Below are positions 37,046 through 43,984 of a stretch of DNA of 49,370 bases, in pieces. Below the pieces are notes generated by a model, which saw only the letters and a list, made by a program, of their open reading frames with translations, ran no database searches and was not told the origin of the DNA. This DNA comes from Desulfuromonadaceae bacterium (GTDB lineage Bacteria > Desulfobacterota > Desulfuromonadia > Geobacterales > Pseudopelobacteraceae). How positions within the stretch are numbered: the stretch's first letter is position 1; each line of letters begins with the position of its first letter. Location of the stretch: assembly GCA_028683855.1 (NCBI GenBank), contig JAQUHA010000027.1, positions 1 to 49,370 on the forward strand. Reading direction: 5' to 3'. The translations under genes were made by a program, and so were the position numbers.

Positions 37046-38662
37046 TTAATACCAATCCAGGGGTATAGGGTGCTCCCCGGCAAGCTCGAAATCTTTCTCG
37101 GCTTCATGCTGACGCCCCATAGATTTCAAGGTCAACCCTCTTAAATAATTACAAGATGGATTTGGAGTAATTTCAATTGCAGAGGTAAGGTCTTCAAGTG
37201 CCTTATCGTATGACTTCATTGCGCGATAGGAATCACCACGAAAAGCGTACAGGTTGTGCAAAACCGGAACCTTTTCACGCTTTGCAATTTCAATAGCCCT
37301 CGACAGATCCTGAATCGCCTCATCATAGTGTCCAATAGAGTAATAGTACATACCACGCTGCACGTATGCCCTGCCAATTTCCTGTACCTCAAGCAATCTC
37401 GTCCACAAAGTACCGGTATTATCCCATACGATCGTATCTCTATACGTTACGGTTGCATAAAACAGCAATAAAAACAGTATGGTAACACAGAGCAGAACTC
37501 TTAATTTATTCTGATACCTATATACCTGGAAAAATCCAAAAGCCGCAATAACAGAGATCGGAACCGCAGGAAGATAGGTGAAACGGGCTGCCATCGCCTC
37601 TTCACCGCCATTTTGGAAAAAGGCCAAAACAGGTAATAACGGTGTAAGGAATAGAAACCATAGAGCAGGTATCCAGGGTCTGCTTTTTATAAAATATAAG
37701 CTGCTACAGCATACCGCTACTACAACCACAGCTTTAATGGCGTAAGATGCTGGTAAAACGGGATTGATTATATAAAATGGCTGTATTCCAACAGGAAATA
37801 TTATTAATCGCAGATATTCAAAAACGGAATTCCCGGATATCAGCAATCGCTTGTAAAATGATATTTCATTGAGCGTGAGAAACATTCCATCCGTTTGAGC
37901 ATAATAAATTGTCAACACAGATACGGCCAGTGAAAGCAGCAGAAATGGAATTTTCTCATATATGATCGTGAGGATGGTTGTTTTCCTTAATCTTTTGAGG
38001 GGAAACCAATCAATTATGATAAGGAGTGCCGGCATTACAACTGTTATGGATTTAGCCATAAGTGATAGCGCAAAAAGCATAAGAGATATCGAATAGTTCG
38101 CCGCTAACCTGCTTTTACCTTCAATATCTTTGGCTTGAGCATACATCAGATAAAACAGTACCGAGCCCAGCGCAAAGAGTCCGTTCAGCACATCTTTACG
38201 TTCAGATATCCAAACCACTGACTCCACCCGTAGTGGATGAATACCAAAAAAAAGCCCGGATAAAAGCAGCATCGCCAGATATGGCTGTATATTTTGAATA
38301 TCACAATATTTTTTTCCGAGAACTTTATCTGCTATAAGGACTACTACGAACGTATTTGTCGAATGTAAAAGAATGTTGGTAAGGTGATAGCCAAATGCAT
38401 TCATTTCCCAGAGACGATAATCAATCGCAAAAGATATCCAGGTTAAAGGCATCCATGAGCCTGCGTATGAAGATGTAAAAACAAACTTCAGGAAATCCAG
38501 GTTCAGGTCTCTGATGAGTATATTATGAAGTACGTATTCAGAATCATCATAATTTACAAAACCGCAAAAGAGCGCCCGAAAGTAAACGGCAAAGCATATT
38601 ATCCATGAAACTGCCGCAATTTTCAGAACAGAGCCGCTTGTAAATTTCATGCTGTTATTCAT
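37046..38662 (-). CDS. TMTC-like membrane protein with C-terminal TPRs
   Basis: A 538-residue protein. The first loop has GFVNYDDSEYVLHN; GYHLTNILLHSTN and IHPLRVESVVWISERKDVLNG are the family signature. It ends with TPRs (AYVQRGMYYYSIGHYDEAIQDLSRAIEI and following) and a short tail. Nearly the same design as 45898-47550, with which it shares PLRVESVVWISERKDVLNG-FALGS. AGAGAGA precedes the ATG. Predicted inner-membrane transferase using a polyprenyl-linked sugar. Confidence 0.86.
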   Translation of the reverse strand: MNNSMKFTSGSVLKIAAVSWIICFAVYFRALFCGFVNYDDSEYVLHNILIRDLNLDFLKFVFTSSYAGSWMPLTWISFAIDYRLWEMNAFGYHLTNILLHSTNTFVVVLIADKVLGKKYCDIQNIQPYLAMLLLSGLFFGIHPLRVESVVWISERKDVLNGLFALGSVLFYLMYAQAKDIEGKSRLAANYSISLMLFALSLMAKSITVVMPALLIIIDWFPLKRLRKTTILTIIYEKIPFLLLSLAVSVLTIYYAQTDGMFLTLNEISFYKRLLISGNSVFEYLRLIIFPVGIQPFYIINPVLPASYAIKAVVVVAVCCSSLYFIKSRPWIPALWFLFLTPLLPVLAFFQNGGEEAMAARFTYLPAVPISVIAAFGFFQVYRYQNKLRVLLCVTILFLLLFYATVTYRDTIVWDNTGTLWTRLLEVQEIGRAYVQRGMYYYSIGHYDEAIQDLSRAIEIAKREKVPVLHNLYAFRGDSYRAMKSYDKALEDLTSAIEITPNPSCNYLRGLTLKSMGRQHEAEKDFELAGEHPIPLDWY

Positions 38663-38706
38663 GTTCTCTCTTTACTAAAAGATATGACAAAATAATCAAA
38701 CCTCAC

Positions 38707-38738
38707 GACCTGCTTTATACTTTGAGTCAAAACAGGTC
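38707..38738. other. Intergenic hairpin between two TMTC-like genes
   Basis: GACCTGCTTT (38707-38716) pairs with AAAACAGGTC (38729-38738): ten pairs including one G-T, with a 12-nt loop. There is no T-run on either side, so it is not a standard terminator. It lies in the 101-nt gap between genes, where a leader or a protein-binding palindrome would be possible. Confidence 0.4.
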
Positions 38739-38763
38739 AGTATCCGATTTGTTCAAAAAAGGG

Positions 38764-40590
38764 TTATTTATCCAGTTTTTCATCCATTGATTTCAGCAGC
38801 GTCTTTTCCATCTCATAAAGCGTAGAATCATCAGGATTTATTCCAATTGCCATACGCACATTCTCAAGTGCTTTTTTTCTATTACCGACAAGTATATACA
38901 CCTCTGTCAGAGCCTTATGAATCCTGTATCTCTTTGATCTGCCGGGGTGTAATGAAATTGATTTCTCATAGACGGTTACTGCGTCCTGAAGCTGCCCTGC
39001 TTTCCTGTATGCATCCCCCAGGTTTGCATAGAGAACTGGTTCATCGCCTCTGACTGCAAGCCCTTCCTGATAAACTTCGATCGCTGAGTAATAATCAGAA
39101 AGCGTCAGGTAGGATGAGCCTAAATTAGCATACCCCTCAACTTTAAGCGGATTGATTTTTATCGAACGTCTGAAGAATACAATCGCTTTCTCGTAGTGAT
39201 GCTCTACCAGTTCAGCACAACCCGCATTATAATTAGTTCGCCATGAATTCGGGTTTTTTGAGACTGCATCGCCCCAGAGAGCGCTTCTTGAGCTGTAAAC
39301 AAAGTTTCGCCTGACTGTCAATGCGGAGTACATAACCGCGGCAAGACACAAAACAGTTATAACCGCAACCGTTCCTTTTCCGCTTAGTTTCATACGAACA
39401 GAATCTATCCTGCACATCAACCCGGTAATTACAGGAAGTGAAAACAGATAGGTTCTATGTTCAGACATCAGATCCGGCAGGGGAAAAAGAGAAGATACAG
39501 TTAATGCCAGTAAGGCAAAAAATATGCAGAATCCTGTGAGATCGTCTTTAAAATGTTTCTGCGGATTACGAAGCGACATAACGCCAGCACCTGCAAAAAG
39601 CAGAATTACCAGCAGACTGATGATTATTTCGGGGTTGGCTATGCTCCTATATAGAGGATAATAGGGATCGATATTCTGGTTATAAGGAGCCACTATCATT
39701 CTCAAATAAGTCAGTAGCACTCTTGGTTGAGTAATTATATAACCGTAGGTAGAATAACCATCTACAATTTTATACATACCTGTAAGTGACTGTTTCCCCG
39801 GCATCTGAACAGAAGATATAAGGTAAACTACATAAGGAATTACAGGAATGAACATAAAGTGCGGAAGAGTCTTTATAAAAATCTTATGTGGAGACATACG
39901 TAGAAGGAATATGCCGACAAGCAAAAGAGTGAAAGGAGCAGTAACAAGAGACTCTTTGGACATCATTCCGACAAACAGTGCTGTCAGAGATCCGATATAA
40001 GCGACTTTACGGAGTATAGGAGACGGATGTAATACTCCTTTCACAAATAACAGAATTGTTAAAAGATAGAACATCGCCCCCAGAGATGCATAGCGCTGAA
40101 TAATGTAAGTGACTGATTCGGTAGCAAGTGGGTGGACCAGAAAAAACAGTGCCGAAAAAAACGGGATGAACCATTGCTGCTCAGGCTTATCTCCACCGTC
40201 CCTGTAACGCATGACACTGTTAATAAATAGATACCACAATGTGGCATTAAGAATATGTACGCCAATATTAAAAACTCTATACCCTTCAGGATCAAATGCA
40301 TCAAACAGATGGTTTAGATAAAATGTAAAATTTGCGAACGGTCTCAAAATAAAAGTCACCAGAACATCGCGATGAATCCTCAATTCAAGATAATCATCAG
40401 CAAAATCAGGTATATCGAATAATTTTAGAAAACTGTCAAAATCGGTAAGTAGAGGATTGTTAAGGAGATAGAAACGACTGTCGAAAACAAATGGATATGG
40501 CAGGGTATAGCAGTAAAGCAGAGTACCCAGCAACAGAAAGAGCAGAATGTGAGTTTTGGGGGAGTATCTGTTCAAGAAAGGGTCCTTCAA
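38764..40590 (-). CDS. TMTC-like membrane protein with C-terminal TPRs
   Basis: 608 residues from TTG 40590 (no strong Shine-Dalgarno; no better start in frame nearby). The first loop has YPFVFDSRFYLLNNP; LVHPLATESVTYIIQRYASLG is the signature variant shared with 20319-22274. TPRs: AGCAELVEHHYEKAIVFFRRSI, NLGSSYLTLSDYYSAIEVYQ, NLGDAYRKAGQLQDAVTVYEKS. A good promoter lies 47 nt upstream, so it starts its own transcript. Confidence 0.85.
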   Translation of the reverse strand: MKDPFLNRYSPKTHILLFLLLGTLLYCYTLPYPFVFDSRFYLLNNPLLTDFDSFLKLFDIPDFADDYLELRIHRDVLVTFILRPFANFTFYLNHLFDAFDPEGYRVFNIGVHILNATLWYLFINSVMRYRDGGDKPEQQWFIPFFSALFFLVHPLATESVTYIIQRYASLGAMFYLLTILLFVKGVLHPSPILRKVAYIGSLTALFVGMMSKESLVTAPFTLLLVGIFLLRMSPHKIFIKTLPHFMFIPVIPYVVYLISSVQMPGKQSLTGMYKIVDGYSTYGYIITQPRVLLTYLRMIVAPYNQNIDPYYPLYRSIANPEIIISLLVILLFAGAGVMSLRNPQKHFKDDLTGFCIFFALLALTVSSLFPLPDLMSEHRTYLFSLPVITGLMCRIDSVRMKLSGKGTVAVITVLCLAAVMYSALTVRRNFVYSSRSALWGDAVSKNPNSWRTNYNAGCAELVEHHYEKAIVFFRRSIKINPLKVEGYANLGSSYLTLSDYYSAIEVYQEGLAVRGDEPVLYANLGDAYRKAGQLQDAVTVYEKSISLHPGRSKRYRIHKALTEVYILVGNRKKALENVRMAIGINPDDSTLYEMEKTLLKSMDEKLDK

Positions 40591-40636
40591 GCTTTTGTAG
40601 CTCGGCTAGATTATTATGAGTTACTATAACCGGATT

Positions 40637-40665
40637 ATTATAAATTTTCGAATATATTTTGACAA
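40637..40665 (-). promoter_or_regulatory. Sigma70-type promoter for the TMTC-like gene at 38764-40590
   Basis: On the minus strand TTGTCA (40665-40660), a 17-nt spacer and a perfect TATAAT (40642-40637). It stands 47 nt before the start codon in an AT-rich gap. Confidence 0.6.
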
Positions 40666-40694
40666 CATTACCTCTTCAGACAGGCTAACCGTCT

Positions 40695-42533
40695 TCAGTC
40701 CCGCTTAAACCCGTCTCTGTAATCAAGCTTCAAGGCAGCAACCTGCAACTCTTTCCGCAGAAAACAGTTACCAATAGCCAACCCCTCAATCTCAGTGCCC
40801 ATAAAACAGCGAAACGCATCCTCAGGGGTACAGACAATCGGCTCACCCCTGACATTGAAACTTGTATTAACCAGAACCGGACAGCCGGTTTTCTCCTTAA
40901 ACGATTTGAGCAGTGCATGATATTTTGGATTTGTAGTTTCATGGACAGTTTGAACTCTAGCCGAATAGTCAATATGAGTTACAGCCGGAATATCAGAGCG
41001 AACAATATTTAATTTATCAATTCCGAAAAGCGATAGTTCCCGCTCACTCATTATTTTACGTCGCTCTTTGACAACATCTGCTACAAGAAGCATATACGGA
41101 CTGTCGCAATCGAGATTGAACCACTCTTTAAGGTCTTCGCGGAGAATTGAGGGAGCAAATGGCCGAAATGACTCACGAAATTTCACCTTCAGATTGAGTG
41201 TAGACTGCATCTGTGGAGAACGGGGATCGCCAAGAATCGAACGCCCCCCCAAAGCGCGGGGACCAAACTCCATTCTCCCCTGAAACCAGCCAAGCGCCTT
41301 ACCATCTACCAGCATATCCACGCATTTACCCAACAGTAGCTCATCATCCACTATTTCAAAAACCGCCCCCATTTTCAGCAGACGCTGTTCGATATCACTC
41401 TGCTCGAATGAAGGGCCAAGATAAGAACCCTGCATACCATCAGAGCCGTCTGACGAAACTTTCCTTTCTCCAGCAATCTGTTGATAATATACCGCCAGCG
41501 CCGCACCGACAGCACCACCGGCATCACCTGAAGCGGGCTGAATCCAGATATTTTCAAAAGAGCCCTCTTTTAGCAGTTTACCGTTTGCCACACAATTAAG
41601 CGCGACTCCACCTGCCAGGCAGAGATTCTTCATACCTGTTTCAGAAGCAATAGAACGGCCGAGCTTAAGAATTATCTCCTCCGTAACCTCCTGAATCGAG
41701 GCAGCAATATCCATCTCCCGCTGCGTCAATTCAGATTCTGGCTTCCTTGCTGCGGCACCAAAGAGTTTGTCAAACTTTCTGTTAGTCATGGTAAGACCAG
41801 TGCAGTAATCAAAATACGACATATCCAACCGAAAAGTTCCATCCGGCTTTATATCCACCAGATGTTCCCTGATCAGGTCGGCAAAGCGCGGTTCACCGTA
41901 AGGAGCCAGTCCCATCAGTTTGTATTCACCCGAATTGACCTTGAATCCGGCATAATAGGTAAACGCAGAATAGAGGAGTCCAAGGGAGTGCGGAAAATGA
42001 ATCTCTTTCAGAATTTCAAGTTTATTTCCGCGACCAACAGCAAGTGAGGTTGTTGCCCACTCCCCTACCCCATCCATTGTCAAAACCGCCGCTTCAGCAA
42101 ATGGAGATGGAAAAAAGGCGCTTGCCGCGTGGCTGAAATGATGTTCGCTGAATAAAAGTCTGCTGTTCCATTGAATATGAGCATCAAACTTTTTCAGTTT
42201 TTTACAGAGGAGATCTTTAAGAAACAGTTTTTCACGCAGCCAGAGCGGAATTGCCATTTTAAATGAGCTGAAACCACGTGGGGCGAAGGCAAGAAACGTT
42301 TCCAGCAAGCGCTCGAATTTCAGAAAAGGTTTTTCGTAATACACGACATAATCAAGTTCGGACGCGGTTATTCCAGCCTGTTTCAGACAAAAATCAACCG
42401 ATTGGTGCGAAAAATCAGCATCATGTTTTATGCGGGTAAAGCGCTCCTCCTGAGCAGCAGCAACAATAGCGCCGTCACATATCAGAGCAGCAGCACTGTC
42501 GTGATAATAGGCTGAAATACCAAGTATATACAT
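40695..42533 (-). CDS. NodU/CmcH-family carbamoyltransferase (SxtI-like)
   Basis: 612 residues from ATG 42533; an upstream extension to 42584 reads through the small gene's tail and is not used. The N-terminal Kae1-like domain (MYILGISAYYHDSAAAL, EERFTRIKHD, SEHHFSHAASAFFPSPF, MDGVGEW) precedes the C-terminal carbamoyltransferase part (GRMEFGPRALGGRSILGDPR, VLVNTSFNVRGEPIV). Such enzymes move a carbamoyl group from carbamoyl phosphate, activated with ATP, to a hydroxyl on a sugar or small molecule. The start is 4 nt after the DUF5989 stop, so translation is probably coupled. Part of the conserved SxtJ/SxtK/SxtI-like set. Confidence 0.94.
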   Translation of the reverse strand: MYILGISAYYHDSAAALICDGAIVAAAQEERFTRIKHDADFSHQSVDFCLKQAGITASELDYVVYYEKPFLKFERLLETFLAFAPRGFSSFKMAIPLWLREKLFLKDLLCKKLKKFDAHIQWNSRLLFSEHHFSHAASAFFPSPFAEAAVLTMDGVGEWATTSLAVGRGNKLEILKEIHFPHSLGLLYSAFTYYAGFKVNSGEYKLMGLAPYGEPRFADLIREHLVDIKPDGTFRLDMSYFDYCTGLTMTNRKFDKLFGAAARKPESELTQREMDIAASIQEVTEEIILKLGRSIASETGMKNLCLAGGVALNCVANGKLLKEGSFENIWIQPASGDAGGAVGAALAVYYQQIAGERKVSSDGSDGMQGSYLGPSFEQSDIEQRLLKMGAVFEIVDDELLLGKCVDMLVDGKALGWFQGRMEFGPRALGGRSILGDPRSPQMQSTLNLKVKFRESFRPFAPSILREDLKEWFNLDCDSPYMLLVADVVKERRKIMSERELSLFGIDKLNIVRSDIPAVTHIDYSARVQTVHETTNPKYHALLKSFKEKTGCPVLVNTSFNVRGEPIVCTPEDAFRCFMGTEIEGLAIGNCFLRKELQVAALKLDYRDGFKRD

Positions 42534-42537
42534 GAGG

Positions 42538-42687
42538 TTAGAAGAGTGTGTAAATAAAGGGGGCAACGGCAGTCCCCTGGGCAAAAACCAACACCAACCC
42601 CAGCAGCATCATTGTGATTATTATCGGTAACAGCCAGAACTTTTTCCGCTCACGCAGAAAGAGCCAGAATTCTTTTACCAGTTCCAT
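42538..42687 (-). CDS. DUF5989/SxtK-like small membrane protein
   Basis: A 49-residue protein from ATG 42687 with AAGGA 5 nt upstream. It starts MELVKEFWLFLRERKKFW, has one hydrophobic segment (about residues 19-37), and ends AVAPFIYTLF. This is the pattern of the tiny proteins that accompany NodU-type carbamoyltransferases (SxtK in saxitoxin clusters, DUF5989). Function not known; probably a membrane partner of the carbamoyltransferase, whose gene begins 4 nt later. Confidence 0.85.
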   Translation of the reverse strand: MELVKEFWLFLRERKKFWLLPIIITMMLLGLVLVFAQGTAVAPFIYTLF

Positions 42688-42716
42688 AGGCTTCCTTAAA
42701 ATTTACGTTTCATATC
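42683..42716. repeat. 34-bp direct repeat, copy A (left flank of the TA module)
   Basis: Matches 43557-43590 at 30 of 34 positions, in the same orientation, 874 bp away. On the minus strand it holds a copy of the last codons of the sxtJ-like gene (DMKRKF then stop) and the ribosome site and ATG of the DUF5989 gene. Confidence 0.85.
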
Positions 42717-42840
42717 TGTTTTATTTACGCTTGCTTCAGTGGCTTGGTCGTAAGAATCGAACGTTAAGCCTTGACCAGGTCAAACCTCCATATTGGTGAT
42801 TTTGACAGGATTTTACTCAAATTTCATTTCATTGATTCCA

Positions 42841-42868
42841 TTGACGCCACTGTTTTATATGCTATAAT
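42841..42868 (+). promoter_or_regulatory. Promoter of the toxin-antitoxin operon
   Basis: TTGACG (42841-42846), a 16-nt spacer and a perfect TATAAT (42863-42868), 32 nt before the antitoxin ATG. TA modules of this kind are normally autorepressed here; no clear operator palindrome could be assigned. Confidence 0.65.
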
Positions 42869-42899
42869 CACAATACAAAATGCCATACAGGGGGTATAT

Positions 42900-43148
42900 A
42901 TGTCTGTAAAAGCGACCTTTGCAATTGATGATGTGGTCTTGCATGACGCTCGTGAATACGTTAAAAAAAATCATCTCAAATCACTTAGCGCTTTTGTTGA
43001 ACGAGCGATCAGAGAAGAATTGGCACGTGCTCGACAAGAGAGGATAAATAGTGCCCTGCTTTCCGCGGTGAATGATCCGTCTTTTATGGCAGATGTCATG
43101 GAAATTCAGCAACTGTTCGAGCACGCAGACTATGAGGTAGCGTCATGA
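42900..43148 (+). CDS. Antitoxin, ribbon-helix-helix-like, partner of MazF
   Basis: 82 residues from ATG 42900, preceded by AGGGGG at 5 nt; the open frame extends to 42771 but that part covers the promoter. The N-terminal VKATFAIDDVVLHDAREYVKKN and LSAFVERAIREEL fit a ribbon-helix-helix DNA-binding domain. The acidic C-terminal part (MEIQQLFEHADYEVAS) would wrap the toxin. It overlaps mazF by 4 nt (ATGA). Expected role: neutralise the toxin and repress the operon. Confidence 0.82.
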   Translation: MSVKATFAIDDVVLHDAREYVKKNHLKSLSAFVERAIREELARARQERINSALLSAVNDPSFMADVMEIQQLFEHADYEVAS

Positions 43149-43489
43149 GCTTCAAATGGTCTGTATTTATGGCTGACCTTAATCCGGTGGTCGGCTCCGA
43201 ACAGCAAGGAAGACGTCCAGTACTCGTGGTTAGCAACGAGATAACCAATACCGTCATGCCTGTTGTCTCAATCCTTCCACTGACCTCACTTAAAAAAGGG
43301 CGCAGAGTCTATCCTAACGAGACTCTGCTGAAAAAAGGGATTGCGGGTTTGGATTCGGACTCGGTTGTCCTGGCTCATCAGATTAGAACTATATCTAAAC
43401 AGCGGCTGATGAGCTGCCTTGGTGAAATCTCCGATTCTGCTCTTCAGTCCAGTATAAACGACGCGCTGCGGGTACATCTAAACCTATAA
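43145..43489 (+). CDS. mazF: MazF/PemK-family endoribonuclease toxin
   Basis: A 114-residue protein of normal length for MazF. VFMADLNPVVGSEQQGRRPVLVVS is the conserved first strand with GSEQ-GRRPV; VVSILPLTS and DSVVLAHQIRTISKQRL supply the rest of the fold. It cleaves mRNA at short sequences when the antitoxin is lost. Plus strand, opposite to every neighbour, and inside an otherwise minus-strand carbamoyltransferase gene set. Confidence 0.93.
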   Translation: MSFKWSVFMADLNPVVGSEQQGRRPVLVVSNEITNTVMPVVSILPLTSLKKGRRVYPNETLLKKGIAGLDSDSVVLAHQIRTISKQRLMSCLGEISDSALQSSINDALRVHLNL

Positions 43490-43507
43490 GCCAAAGCCTC
43501 ACACAAT

Positions 43508-43561
43508 CTACAACAAATTGATGCTTGCTGTAAATATGGGCAGAAAATCGTTATTCTCCAT
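43508..43561 (-). other. 17-codon chimaeric leader frame at the insertion junction
   Basis: Behind the sxtJ-like gene a copy of the DUF5989 start region (AAGGA, then ATGGA) runs into foreign sequence and stops after 17 codons (MENNDFLPIF...). It appears to be the duplicated initiation site left when the TA segment entered. Probably non-functional. Confidence 0.5.
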
Positions 43562-43590
43562 GTGCTTCCTTAAAATTGATGTTTCATATC
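43557..43590. repeat. 34-bp direct repeat, copy B (right flank of the TA module)
   Basis: Partner of 42683-42716 with four mismatches. On the minus strand it covers the last codons and stop of the sxtJ-like gene (DMKHQF), then the ribosome site and ATG of a mini frame. Confidence 0.85.
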
Positions 43591-43980
43591 CTGGACTTTT
43601 ACGGTGCGTTTCTGCCAATAGCTTTCAACTGGAGGATCTTTTCTCAACCCCAGTTGGTCTTTACGGAATATTCTCATAAAGAGCGAGTAAGGGGTAATAA
43701 TAAAATAAAATAAGACCGCAAGCACCAACGGATTAACGATCCTGTGAAGAAGTGCCCCCAGTTTTGCCCATACCATGTTTGGCAAAGCCAGAAATGACGG
43801 CTTTAGCAATGAAATGAGCAGAAGCAGAAAACTAGCCGCCACAGACCAATAACGGGGAAAGCTTCCATCCAGAAGTGGCAATAGAGCATTAACAAGAAAA
43901 AATATGGCAAAAACTAATCCAAATGATCTATTGGAGGAACCTTCCTTTATGTCAACTCTTGAATAATTTTCAAAGCTCAC
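43570..43980 (-). CDS. SxtJ-like membrane protein, carbamoyltransferase-associated
   Basis: 136 residues from GTG 43980, with GGGGA about 10 nt upstream; a longer frame to 44040 overlaps the preceding gene and is less likely. It starts VSFENYSR, has SNRSFGLVFAIFFLVNALLP and three hydrophobic segments, and ends PPVESYWQKR...DMKHQF. This matches the SxtJ family, which occurs next to SxtK- and NodU/SxtI-like genes. Function unknown. It begins 4 nt after the stop of the TMTC gene upstream, so the TMTC pair and the carbamoyltransferase set were one operon before the TA insertion. Confidence 0.85.
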   Translation of the reverse strand: MSFENYSRVDIKEGSSNRSFGLVFAIFFLVNALLPLLDGSFPRYWSVAASFLLLLISLLKPSFLALPNMVWAKLGALLHRIVNPLVLAVLFYFIITPYSLFMRIFRKDQLGLRKDPPVESYWQKRTVKVQDMKHQF

Positions 43981-43984
43981 TTTT

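Noticed and set aside
40680-40694. Terminator after the carbamoyltransferase gene
   Set aside because: The AGACGG...CCTGTCT pairing is bulged and lacks T residues.
42771-42899. Extended antitoxin N-terminus
   Set aside because: It spans the -35 and -10 elements; ATG 42900 has AGGGGG at ideal distance.
42717-43556. Terminal inverted repeats at the ends of the TA insert
   Set aside because: Only short shared words (ATTTAC, GCTTGCT) were found; nothing like transposon ends, and no recombinase gene.
7710-43980. A saxitoxin-type pathway, because amidinotransferase-family, sulfotransferase and SxtI/J/K-like genes all occur
   Set aside because: The parts are 27 kb apart in separate operons, no SxtA-like synthase is present, and each family is common in other pathways.
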